Shown: positions 36,321-47,213 of the stretch, one piece after another
Numbering within the stretch: the first letter of the stretch is position 1
Layout of the letters: each line of letters starts with the position of its first letter
DNA from: Gymnothorax reevesii
Taxonomy: Eukaryota; Chordata; Actinopteri; Anguilliformes; Muraenidae
Reading direction: 5' to 3'
Length of the DNA: 64,000 bases
NCBI GenBank assembly: GCA_029721435.1
Contig: CM056583.1
Coordinates: forward strand, 56,689,120-56,753,119
Position numbers and translations under genes: made by a program
The notes under the pieces: model-generated
Told to the model about the DNA's origin: nothing
What the model saw: only the letters and a program-made list of their open reading frames with translations
Databases searched by the model: none

Positions 36321-37140
36321 TTGGGCTGGGCCGCGAATAGCGGCCAGGCCCCTATAAACGCGAATGTCGCTGAGTACCTGAGTGACTGACTGACTGAGTG
36401 AGTGATCAAATTTAACGATTGGCTGGCCGGCGGGGAAGAAGTTCCGTGATTGGTCAGCCAGTGGGCAAGAACTTCAACGATTGGTTAGCTGACGACAAGC
36501 TGGCTGGCCGGCCCGGGCGTTTGTCACTCGTATCTCCTGCGAGGTAGCCTATACTACAAAGCAAGTTCAACATACACTGGCTATATATGAACGAGCCGGC
36601 TCAACAAACCCTGAGCTCGCAATCAGGGATAATTGGTATCACAACGGTGGTTGTAATCTTTCTTTGTTAATCTCCTTTTTGTGCTTTCAACACAGTACGC
36701 GCTCTCGACAAAGAAGCGTTCCATGCGTCATTTGTCCCTATACTTTATCTGCTATCTACATCTGTTGCTGCTGTCTCTCTCAAATTCACATTCACAAAAT
36801 CTATAACTGCTACCCTTACTCTAGCTCTTTGTCTATTCAAATGTATAACTTGCTTTTGATATGTTTACCTTACTCAAGCCCACCCCCACACCTCCCACTC
36901 CCACTACCTCAGACACTCACACTCACTCCCACTCCCTCAGTCTCACACTTACTCACACTCACTCTTTCACTCCCACACTCTCCCACTCTCTCAACCCACT
37001 TTGTAAATAATTTATCAACTCCAGCTCATTACTAAACTTGCACTTCATATAATTGCGGGAGCTTTGCCCCATTTAGCGCCCCATTCTCATACAGCACTTG
37101 GCGGCTCAGCCATATACTAGGTTGCACCTAGTTTCTATGC
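36321..37140. repeat. Hairpin-bounded block with CT/CA-rich tract
   Basis: It opens with a GC hairpin (GGGCTGGGCCGC-gaata-GCGGCCAGGCCC, about 36333-36361) followed by GAGTGACTGACT repeats and CGATTGGYTGGCYGGC-type units. It contains a CACTC/CCCACT-rich tract at about 36880-37000, and closes with a perfect 7-bp hairpin ACTAGGT-tgc-ACCTAGT near 37118. Possibly one decayed rolling-circle or other DNA element; unproven. The 123-codon open frame inside is low-complexity. Confidence 0.35.
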
Positions 37141-37504
37141 AATCGCATCATTTTCAGCTGTGCAAAGATGAGAGAATACAGCCTAACCTGTTGTTACGCA
37201 AGGGTTTACTTTTCTGATGGTCCAATCAATGTCTTTCAAGTACCGTGGAAAGTTTATACTCTCTGAAATTGGATAAGAAACATGTCAATCAATAAATAAT
37301 TACCAGGGAAGTTTCACATGGGCGTGAACTATAACTGTGCTTTATGCAGATCAGCCTGATAAAGCAATAGAGAGACTGGATATCAGTGAGAGTTCTAATA
37401 AGGATATAAATGAGCACTGAAGTAATCGATGGAAAATCTACGTGGAAATCCATGGAGGAGAATTACGTGTTTATTATATGTGATGACTATAATTGATAGT
37501 AGAA
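37141..37504. other. Anonymous spacer
   Basis: No gene or repeat recognised. Confidence 0.3.
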
Positions 37505-37735
37505 TGACATGGTACCCTAACACACAGAATTTTTGCCTCAGAAAACTGATTTTTTAAACTACTCTTTATTGGCTCATTATAGCCGAAGTGGTTGCTACAA
37601 AGGACATAATTTTTTTTCTGCAAGTTATCACTTCTTTTAACTACTGGATAGATGCTATGGGCAAGTATATTGAGCAGTTAACACATCAGGCTTAGCTGAG
37701 AAGTTTAATTCAAACAACCCTTGGGAAACAGGGAT
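37505..37735 (+). repeat. Interspersed repeat B, copy 1
   Basis: Contains TTTGCCTCAGAAAACTGATT, GGTTGCTACAAAGGA and ACACATCAGGCTTAGCTGAG. The same ordered landmarks occur in reverse at 51690-51915, and the right part recurs directly at 38153-38305. No coding capacity. Confidence 0.7.
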
Positions 37736-37740
37736 GGGAT

Positions 37741-38150
37741 AGACTAACAACCATACCACCCGGAAAATGCCCAATCTCATCTGATTGGTAGCTAAGCTGG
37801 GTAGGGCCTGGTTAGTACTTGGATGGGTGACCACCAGGGAGTACCAGGTGCTGTAAAGTCCAGGGGGACACAGTGGCGCAGTGGTTAAGTGTCCTTGCCA
37901 GGGCTTTCGCTGCGTTTTTTTGGGAAAAATACTTCACTCCCACAGTGCCTCACTCCAACCAGGTGTACATTTGGTACCAGCAAATAGTGTGGAAAACCTG
38001 TTTAAGAGCTGGGGGCTGGGGGACCTGCGATGGACTAGCATCCTGTCCAGGGGCAGTAGCAATACTCCTATTTGCTTCATGCTTCAGAAACTGCAGTTAA
38101 GCATAAGCCTGATGAGCCACATGGACTCGGGAAGGACAGACTAATTAGGA
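37741..38150 (+). mobile_element. 5S-rRNA-derived SINE
   Basis: The first 120 bp (37741-37860) align along their whole length with vertebrate 5S rRNA: CCATACCACCC near the start, AGCTAAGCTGGGTAGGGCCTG, and GGTTAGTACTTGGATGGGTG (internal A-box and C-box promoter region), ending GGTGCTGTAAAGTCC. About 20-25 mismatches and a 290-bp non-5S body (CAGTGGCGCAGTGGTTAAG ... CTGCGATGGACTAGCATCCTGTCC) show it is a 5S-headed SINE (SINE3-like), not an rRNA gene. Right boundary approximate. Confidence 0.75.
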
Positions 38151-38152
38151 TA

Positions 38153-38305
38153 CCATTGGCTCATTGGCTCAGGAGAAGGACAATGATTCTTCTGTCGCAA
38201 GAGGTCATTTATTCAAGCTGCTGGATAGATACTATGGGCAAGTACATTGAGCAGTTTGCACATCAGGCTTAGCTTAATTCATACAACGCGAGGGAAACAG
38301 GTAAG
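38153..38305 (+). repeat. Interspersed repeat B, copy 2 (partial)
   Basis: Repeats the right part of the 37566-37735 sequence: CTGGATAGATACTATGGGCAAGTACATTGAGCAG and CACATCAGGCTTAGCT (shown in pieces). It lies just after the SINE, so the SINE is bracketed by ~160-bp direct repeats. Confidence 0.7.
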
Positions 38306-39162
38306 GGACTCAACTCATCCATATTCTAAATCATGTTCCAGCATGGCTTTTGTGTGAATATTCAATAACTGTTCCGGGGGTGCCACCTATTGATAGAATA
38401 GTGTAACAGCATATATAAATAGAGCAGCCCAGTGTCCGGCATCTACATCTGCACTGTGGGGTTAATGCTAATAGATTAATAATTAATGATAGACGGATTA
38501 ATACTTCCTCAGGTGAAGAAAAACCCCTTCATAACAATTACCCAGATCAAGAACACCCTCCAGAAGGAAGCCATGACTGTGTCAAAGTCAGCAATGTAAA
38601 GAAGACTTCACCAGAATAAACACGAGGGTTTATCACCAGATCTAAACCATTGGTTGGCCTCAAAAAAGGCAAGACCACACTAGTTAGCAAGAAAATAGAT
38701 TAAAAAACCTTGTGCAGTTATAACCTCCAATTTGAGAAAACATTTAATGAAATGGAATCAAATATCATTATTTACAGTTCATTATAGTGCATTAGGTTTT
38801 ACCAAATTGTAAAGCGCATTTTATTAAGGACCAGATTAACTAAGGCCTTTTGCAAATGAAAATCCAATTACTGGCCATGTTATTGGTTTTACAAGTGCTA
38901 AAAGGTCTTGCGCACATGATGGGTGTAAGTAATTCTGGCAGCAATGCTTAGTGAAACACAATCAAAGAAACAAAAAAAAACCTTCTGTGAAGTACGTAAC
39001 TCAAGACATTTCTCCCAAAGTGGTAATCACAAAAAATACTCAGCCCTTTGACAGCAAATTTTTCTTTTTTGGGAATAATTTCTGAAACTCCATTGCTTTA
39101 CCCTGACAGTACTGATTGTAAGAACCTTAGAAAGTGAAGTATTCATGAACTTAAATAGAAGG
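38306..39162. other. Spacer holding the nim1k 3' UTR
   Basis: No separate gene. On the minus strand AATAAA occurs at 38820-38825, about 340 nt past the nim1k stop, and is the best visible poly(A) signal. Confidence 0.45.
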
Positions 39163-42100
39163 CTAGGCAATGGTACAGAGTTTAGAGGTGTGGTGCAGGT
39201 GTCTGTAGGCCCAGATCCAGTCCTTTCTGGAATCGGCAACGGGGAGCAGGATAGTGGGTGGGGCCTCCAAGCCGCGGCGCTTGTGAACGTGATGCAGAAT
39301 GATCCGGTAAACTCCGGCGAGGCTACGCCGTTGGTTTTCTCCACGGTTGTTTAGGATGTGCTCGACAGTGATGCCCAGCTCCTCCAGAGCATCCCGCACC
39401 TCTAGCTGTTCCTCGTCCAGTTCGCCATCCTCCGCCAGGAGCAAAGGCTCCAGTGGGAAGCGCCTGATTGGCCGAGGAAAAGTAACAGGCAGCAGCCATT
39501 CGCATCCGATCATCTGGTCCAGCGTGAAGCGATCAGTAGGCAGCGGGCGTAGGATCCCACAGATCAGCCGCTGGCATGGGGCGGGCACAAATGGCGGAAT
39601 GACAAAAACACCACCCAGAATGCATCGCTTCAGACGGGGTACAGTGTCAGCACGGAAAGGCATGACGCCCGTAACGATGAAGTACAGGAGCACACCCAGC
39701 GCCCACACATCCACCGGTTCGCCTGCATAGTTCTTTTCCTGGAAGAGCTCTGGTGCGGCGTAGGGGGCGGAGCCACAGAAGGTGCTGAGGGTCTGGTCCG
39801 GTGCACACACAGTGCTGAATCCAAAATCGCCCACCTTCACGCAGCCGCCGCGGGCATAGAACACGTTCTCTGCTTTCAGGTCCCGGTGGATGATACTGTT
39901 CTCATGCTATGGAATGGAAGAAAATTTCATCACAATAAAGTGCGTGGAGTAAGACACTGTATTAAAAGGACAAAAATGTCTAATAAACTCATATGATATG
40001 GCTGAAAACACCCACAAAATTAAGCTGAAAAACTTGTTTTGCTGTACAAATACTAACAAACTCCACTGTATGATTAAAAAAAGATGACATAGTATTCACG
40101 ACCATCCGTCCATCCATACGTCTGTCCAGTGGACTTCTTGGTGCAATATCTCAAGAACCAGAGATCCAAACTTGATCAAATTTCACACCAAGGTCTAATA
40201 TGAGGATCCCCCAACACCAGTTGATTTTGGTCACCTTGACTTCAGTTCAAGGTCACAGCGTGACAAACACTTGATATTTTAGATACAATAAACTTCTTGC
40301 CACGCTCATATATTTTGTGTCTCTACTCCACTAGCTGTTGAACCATTTTAATATTGGACCCCAAATTAGATATTTTTGAACCTGTAAGTGTCCGTCATTC
40401 ACATTATCATACATGTAGAGGCAGAGATAGAGAATACAGGGTAAGCTAATTAAGGTCCGTCCATTAGTTTGTTCCCACTCAGTTTGTCAGCCAGGAGGTA
40501 AAAATGTACTCAATGACTTTAAAAACGCATACTTGTTGCATTAAAATAAACATGACAATTTTTTTTGGCAAATACACAATTTTTTGTTTATTGCTATGTG
40601 AGCACACAGTGTCTGTCTACAAATGAGATCAAAATGGTCAGGCGTCAATAATCATGCTGCCATGGAGCACGTGTTAATCATTCACGTGGTGCGATGGGAC
40701 AATGATTATCTGGGATGAGCTGATTTTTGTACACCACAGTATAGGATGGGTACTGCCTATCAATTTATGGTGCTTAGCCAGAGCTCATAAATTGCGTCAT
40801 AATGCCGAGACTCAATGAACAACAGAGAGACCAGGCAATCGGCATGCTGTTGACTGGAATGTCACAAGTTGCGGTTGCCCAACATTGTGGTGTGCACCAG
40901 GTTAGCATTTCTCAGTTGCGGACCCTTTTTGATGCAACTGGGTCAACGTGAAATCGACCAGATTCTGGCTAGCCACATGTGAACACCCCAGCATAGAATC
41001 GGGATATTTGGTTATCCCATTTACGTGATCGGTTCCGCGCTGCAACAGAAACAGCGCAAGCAACACCTGGACGCAACAGACCACGCATTAATGCCAGAAC
41101 TGTACGGAGGTGCCTTCTGGATCACGGCATTAGACCCCACAGGCCACACATGGGAATGGTGCTGAATGACAACCGTCACAATCGTCGCATAGAGTGGGCA
41201 CGTGCATATTCTCAAGGAAACTGGCGTGCAGCTCTTTGGAGAGATGTGCTTTTCAGCGACGAGTCATGCTTCACTCTGAATTGTCACGATGGACCCCAGA
41301 CAGTGAACCGGAGGCATGGTTAACGTTTTGCTGAAGCATGTGTGCACCAGGCGGACCGCTTCGGTGATGGATCAGTCATGCTCTGGGGGGCCATATGTCA
41401 TGGATGGTGTTATCCGTTGGTGCAGAACAACGGATACCTCGTTGCATGAAGATACCGGAATGTCATTTTGTGTACACATGTTGTACCGTACATTAGAATG
41501 AATCGTCTTGTTATCTTCATGCAGGATAACGCTAGTCCACACGTCGCACATCTTTGCCGTAATTTTTTGCGAGACAAGAATGTTCAATTACTCAATTGGC
41601 CACCTTATTTTCCAGACATGAACCCAATAGAACACATGTGGGACCTTCTCAATTGACGGGTCCGTCGATTGGGCACCACCACCTGTGACACTCATACAAC
41701 TGAGTGCGGCTGTTCAGGAAGAGTGGCAGGAAATTCCTCAGGCCACAATCAGACTGGTGGGATCAATGCCATGACGAGTCAATGCTCTTTTGCTGCTAAT
41801 GGAGGACATACATGCTACTAACTGAAATGTGTGGGGTGCATTGTTCGTATCTCGTTATTCCTTGTTTTGTTGAACTGCTTTGGGCCTAATTGCCCTGTTC
41901 TGTTTGATAATAAACCAATTAAAACTTGGGCACCTTTTACTTCACAGATATCAAGGTGATTCTCATTTTTGGAGACTTGAAATTCAATATGCATCTTTAA
42001 AGTCTCTATACAAGTAAAATCAATTCACTATTCATGGGTGGAATAAACAGATTGCAGGGCCTTCAGACCCTCAAGACATTTACAATTTCCTGGTCCACAA

Positions 42101-42833
42101 TGAAAACTTACTCTGGTACTGACATCACACATTCCCACAATCCATTTTGGGTCCTAATGCATAATTCTAGAATACAGTATTGTTCCATGTGCAGATAATT
42201 TAATCTTTCCCAGAATAAGATCAGGTACTTGCAAGCTAGCTGGCAAGGTTTGTTTGTTTTGTATTTTATTTAATTTTAGGAGAGGGGTTTCATTGAAACA
42301 ATTTATAAAGCAATGAAAGATATTATTTTCTGAATGGAGGATTCATTCCTCCCTCTCTCTCTCTCTCTCTCTCTCCGTATGTGTGCAATCATAATCTTAT
42401 CAACGGCCCGTTTATTACTCCTCAGGAAAGCGCACCATGTGCTTGACCGCAGAGAGGATCTGTGTGAAGACAATCTTGCTTTCGTTGTCGGACAGCTTGC
42501 CCCCCGTGCTGATTCTGGAGAAGAGCTCCCCCCCTTCAGCATACTCCATCACTAGATGGAGGCGGGATGGAGTCTCCAGCACCTCGTACAGGCGGATGAT
42601 GTTCGGGTGGTGAAGCCGCTCCATGCTCTCGATCTCCCGTGACAGGAGCCGTTGTGTGTGTTGATCCAGGCCACCCTTTTCCAGCACCTTCATGGCCACT
42701 TTATCTGAGAGGAACAGATTAATTTACCTTTCACCATATATAATGCAGATTTCACAGGGGAGGGGCCCTCTATATACAGCATTAACTTATTATCAGCTGC
42801 AACTGCATCGGTTGGAATTATTTTCACCTTGTA

Positions 42834-42881
<48 letters not shown>

Positions 42882-44148
42882 CGTGTGCATGCGCTAGTGT
42901 GCTTCCTTGGACTGAATTACTTTTGTTAGACATATGTTCATAAAAATGAGACTGAATTTAGTCCAGGACAAAAGCTTAATCTTTGTCTGTCAAACTGGCT
43001 TCACAATTTCAGTGTTGTTTTTCGTTTCTCTTTCAATAACAAATCCCTACCTGTAACGCCTGCTAAGAAAGTCACCATTAGTGAGACAATGTTCAGTTGT
43101 CATTTGTATGATGACGCCACACTGGATCTTAAACCAATGAATAAACAGTAATAGAGAAGACTGTCATCCTATATTTACAGGTATTCACAACCGTGCCATG
43201 TGACCCATGCTGAAATACAGCCATTTCTATCACGTGCCAGTGTTGATGAGTGTATGACACTGTTTGGTCTGGAAATCATTTTGACCATTTCTGTTTTGCG
43301 ACTTGTATCCTAATCTTTTAGTAGGCCAACCTTCATGTTGGTCTGTTTTCATCTTTATGTTGTGACTCTCTAACATGTTGAAATCATGCCCCATATGATA
43401 TGTCACAATTTCCTGACCAACCAATTTCCCGCCGAGCGCTTACTATGTTAATCAGACTCAATGTTCATGTCCATGAAATGGATACAAAATTTATATACCA
43501 TCTAACCTGTGCTCTGTAGCAGTCGCAATGTCCCAAGGCAAGTGCTTATCGTGTGTCACAGAATACAACCATTTGCTAAAAAATCTACAGTAATATGAAA
43601 AAAACCTGTGCCCCAGACCTGAAACAAGGGCAATGGCCACTTGAGAGATACAGAGCAGTCAATAAGAAGCTGGACATTGACGTACTTTATACTTTTGAGC
43701 TTAGCACAGATTAGACTTCAAAACAATGATATACAAAATTAATTATTTTTAATGAATTAGAGACAAACTTTAATCTACAGGTGCTCATATCAATGCTGTG
43801 TTAGCTATGTAGGACATTCAGCTCTTTTATTCAGTCTCAGTCCAAACACTTCAGAACAGCGCCAAACTCGCTGTGACTCCAACCTGTAGTGAGGGCGTGG
43901 ATGCCCAGTTTGACACGAGAGAAGCTCCCACGGCCGATTTCCCCGCGGACTTTGTAGAGACCGAGACGGCGGCCGACAGCCACCTCACGGATGATCTTCT
44001 CATCCTGGCACATTGCCAGGTTGACCCTCTGGAGGGGTGTGAGGGGGCGCGGCAGCCCAGCCTCTTCTGTGCAGTGGTCTGTCCTGCCCTGGCTGCTCTG
44101 GGCACTCTCGCCCAGCACAGGCCTTGTGTTCATGCACACCGCTGTCAT
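39163..44148 (-). CDS. nim1k: NIM1-type AMPK-related Ser/Thr kinase
   Basis: Predicted 425-residue CAMKL-family kinase (vertebrate NIM1K is about 436). Minus-strand coding exons: 43884-44148, 42436-42704, 39163-39906; the summed length is in frame. Start chosen at MTAVCMN, matching the family N-terminus; the exon itself opens at 44153 after TTTGCAG, so a 5' UTR exon lies upstream. Visible kinase features: Gly loop IGRGSFSRVK about 71-80, Lys94 in VAMKVL, alpha-C Glu112, HRDLKAEN 185-192, DFG 205-207, activation-loop Thr220 in LSTFCGSAPYAAPE (the LKB1-type site), then WALGVLLY and the C-terminal LGITVEHILNNRG and GVYRIILH segments typical of NIM1. All catalytic residues are present, so it should be active. 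Intron 1 contains a (GT)20 tract, intron 2 a Tc1 remnant and a GA tract 60 nt after a weak GTGCGC donor. Confidence 0.95.
40095..40290 (+). repeat. Dispersed repeat in nim1k intron 2
   Basis: CCATCCGTCCATCCATACG, then CAATATCTCAAGAACCAGAG, CAAATTTCACACCAAGGTC and CTTCAGTTCAAGGTCACAG. Same type of wording as the repeats near 10915 and 19535. Noncoding. Confidence 0.5.
40803..41790 (+). pseudogene. Broken Tc1/mariner transposase in nim1k intron 2
   Basis: Lies antisense to the host gene. Conceptual translation starts MPRLNEQQRDQAIGML and runs through a helix-turn-helix (GMSQVAVAQHCGVHQ), a DDE first-Asp region (LFSDESCF near 41250) and the end IFMQDNASPHVAH ... FPDMNPIEHMWDLL, with the second Asp and final Glu. 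Frameshifts near 40925 and 41320 and a stop after WDLLN break it. Terminal repeats were not resolved; flanking AT-rich sequence 40540-40640 and 41880-41945 would contain them. Confidence 0.8.
42345..42376 (+). repeat. (CT)n microsatellite in nim1k intron 2
   Basis: About 13 CT units; a (GA)n run on the transcribed strand, beginning about 60 nt after the 5' splice site of the middle coding exon. Confidence 0.9.
42839..42878 (+). repeat. (GT)20 microsatellite in nim1k intron 1
   Basis: A clean GT run (CA on the transcript) ending about 135 nt before the 3' splice site of the middle coding exon. Confidence 0.92.
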
Positions 44149-44153
44149 CTTAT

Positions 44154-45860
44154 CTGCAAACACACACACATACACATGGAAAAGCATGGTAACACAAATG
44201 CACGCACGCAAAGACACACGAAAGTGCAAACACAGGCACGTACAAACTGAAGTAAATGCAAAAAAAAGCAAAAAACACTCCAGTGGTTACGAACATACAT
44301 AACTGCATAATGCAAGCATAGCCTACATGTCAGCAGACAGAAACATGTTGGCATATTAACACACAAACATATTCCTCCCGAAATCAAGACATTAATTTAG
44401 ACAGTAAGCATGCGCTTACTCTGCATCATGTTCTTTTGCATTTATTAGTGAACAAATTAATATTCTCCACATCCTTGATTGCGTCAAACAAATTATAGTT
44501 CTTTTATTTTTTCATTTAATGCTAATGTTTTCTGCAAATCTTGTCCTCTGAATATAACTACAGGGGCTGAAAATGTATGACAAAGTGTTCCCATGCCATT
44601 GCGGAAAGTAGTATTTTGGTTCAAATAACCCCAAAGTAAACAACATAATATGCCCTGATTGTTCTCGTTCTGCACAATTTTTGCCCTTATCTCATGGGCC
44701 TTGTAATTCACAGAAACCAGTCACAGCAATACATTATCTCTTTGATGTCTTACTTTCACACAGCTTTGTTTCTAGGCCTGCTTTATTCGTAGACTAAGTC
44801 CATTGGTGCTACGATAGACCTGGATCTCTAATGCATGACTTAGCTCTGCAAGTAGGGTTTACCTGCTTCAGGAACAGCTCTTGAAGTCCACTCTCACTTC
44901 ATCGACGACTACCAGTTTACACATTCTGAGGCTCCCTTAAACCTTAAGGAGTGAAATCACAAATGCCTGTTAAGAATGTTCTTCGCCGCACATTCTAATG
45001 CTGATGTCACTGTTGCTACAGGTAACTGAAAGCAATGCAGGCCTTAAAATTTTAGGGAAAAAAAAAATCACTCTTCAAAGGATGAAATAGCCAGGTAGTC
45101 CTGTATATGAATCCACAGGACTTCCCCTTCCTCATTGACTACAGAATCATCCCTCGAGCCCAGCCTTTCTCTCCATGCTCTGAATGGAACTCATGGCCAA
45201 GCTTGTGCGGAGCCTCCGCCTGCCTGCTCAGGTGTCTGTAGTGATGTGCGTTAACGGGAAATGCTCTTCCCTGCTCTCGCTCCCTGACGGAAGCTGGGAT
45301 TAAAGTGGCATTAAGGTCCCTCTAATGGGAGATAGGATTATGGAGGTGTTCTGCATTCTAATCTTTTTACTGTAGCACAGGGGAGTCCACGTTTATAACA
45401 GCCACCTTTCAGTGGCCCAAATGCAAGCTCTCTTCCTCAGGCTCACTGGGGCTGTCGGGGGAGACCTTGCTTTCTTATCAACCCATGTATCTGCTGAATA
45501 CAGGTGTTTGAGACAGAGCAATTTGATCATAGGGATGATGCGGTGGTTAATTAGGGACATTAATGGGGTAGTTTAATAATGACTGGGTGGGTTGGTTTGA
45601 CTGCAATGGTGATAGGCTGGTAGGTCCGAGTGTATTTTTAAGTCTTTTATCCAAAGTGACAATTGATTACACTATTATGAACTGGTACCTTTTAGCCAGT
45701 TATTTCAACTGAAGAGGTTCCATGTATCCATATATATTAACTGTAAAACACAATTAAATGCGAGCAGGACTCTACTTATAGTTGAAATAACAACACTGTG
45801 TAAATTTAACTGTTAAATTCAGTCAATTTATATCAGTGTATCAACAGCAGCTAAGAGTGG
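44154..45860. other. Region upstream of nim1k coding exons
   Basis: No coding sequence seen. A CA-rich stretch lies at 44158-44260. A nim1k 5' UTR exon and promoter must lie in or beyond this interval; the moderately GC-rich part at 45120-45480 is a candidate, but no motif proves it. Confidence 0.35.
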
Positions 45861-46066
45861 TTAAGACTGCGGTCTCCAACCCTGTTCCTGAAGAGCAACC
45901 ATCCCGTTGGTTCTTAATCCAACCCTAATTCAGCGCACTCGATCTGGCTAATCAGAAGCTTATCAAGGCCTCGAATTGAGAAATAAGGAATACTTTGCTT
46001 TAGTTGGACTGAAAAACTTTTGGATGGTAGCTCTCCAGGAGCAGGGTTGGAGACCACTGTCTTAAG
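45861..46066. mobile_element. MITE with ~44-bp terminal inverted repeats
   Basis: The left end TTAAGACTGCGGTCTCCAAC and the complement of the right end TTAAGACAGTGGTCTCCAAC match for about 44 bp, including CCCTG.TCCTG.AGAGC.ACC (dots are differences). Total length is about 206 bp. Resembles a common fish MITE; no coding capacity. Confidence 0.8.
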
Positions 46067-46677
46067 CCATAGGTAAAGCCTTCAAGTCATGGGCCCAACA
46101 GGGCCACTGACCATTCTGCAGTTGCTCAGAGTTCAACCATCAATCTTCCTGGTAGCAGACAAGCACCTGTGTAGAGTGCAGTAGAAATTGAATGAGTTGC
46201 TCGAGGTTATGTGCAAATAGGGCGGGAGGCTTTCAGAACACGTGCAATTGGCCAAATAAGATTTGTCAGTACTACATGGCTGGTTCAGACTGGTGCTGCT
46301 GCAGCTCAAAGCGAGAAGTCAGGGGCTTAGCTGAGGTGTTTAGGTGGTTTGCCACTCAGAGGATCCGCACCTGACCTCAGACATTATGCGACCGAGACCA
46401 TCTTTCATAATGTCTCTGCTGCAAGTCGATAGAAAAAGAACACAGGGGGGAATGGTGTCCATCCCATTAAACACATCCTAGCTGACTGCATCATGAATAA
46501 ATTAAGTTCAGCAGAATAAAAAATCCACCCATACAAGCGGACAACAGCCCGAGTTTGGAATTCAATATGAGATCAAGAAGAAAACAAGCAACACAATGTG
46601 CATGAGAAAACTGCAGCTCAGTTTTTAAATATTACCACAAAACATGAATTGAAAGCAGTAACCAATGACAAAATATA
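46067..46677. other. Anonymous spacer
   Basis: No gene or repeat recognised. Confidence 0.3.
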
Positions 46678-47213
46678 CTGCCCGGCCAAAAAAAAGTTGC
46701 AAGTTCAAATATTCAGTCGGAACCCCTGTAGCTTTGAATGCAGTGCATATTCATTTGTTATTATTTTGACTACTATATGCATTGCCAGAGCATTTATTTT
46801 CGATCAGATATGCCATAATTTTTGGCTGAGATCTTGTCTTCTCGACATAATGGTTGAACCACTCAGTGGTCTTTCTTGAGCAAATCCCAATAACTTTTAA
46901 TGTGTTTAAGGACAGGACATTGTGGTGGCAAATTTGTTTGTGAAAATGATTCCTCAGGCTTGTTTTTGTCATTCATGGTTTTCTTTGCTAAATACAGGCC
47001 ATTAACTTGCCCGTCATGAAATACTGTTACATCTTTTCCACCATCAAGGGATGTGTCTTCCGACATGATTTTTTAAGAAATGAGTAGCCGCGCGCTTTAT
47101 TAGTCAGGGTTAAAATGATTATTTCCAGTTGAAACATATTAATAACCGCAATAATGATCCAACTATAGAATTTATTCATTAATTTCCAAATGGTGACTTT
47201 TTTTGCCGGGCAG
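46678..47213 (-). mobile_element. Miniature Tc1-like element (GCCCGG termini)
   Basis: Ends CTGCCCGGCCAAAAAAAAGT and, on the complement, CTGCCCGGCAAAAAAAGTCACC; TA precedes the left end. At 536 bp it is internally deleted. Minus-strand fragments inside have no clear transposase motif. Classed as Tc1-like from terminus and TA target. Confidence 0.7.

Noticed and set aside
37741..37860. Functional 5S rRNA gene
   Set aside because: Too many mismatches to 5S and no T-run terminator right after; it is followed directly by a SINE body.
39347..39730. Ser-rich plus-strand frame of 127 codons
   Set aside because: Antisense shadow of the GC-rich third nim1k exon.
43873..44302. Plus-strand frames over the nim1k first coding exon
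   Set aside because: Antisense shadows of the kinase exon, which has family motifs and correct splice sites.
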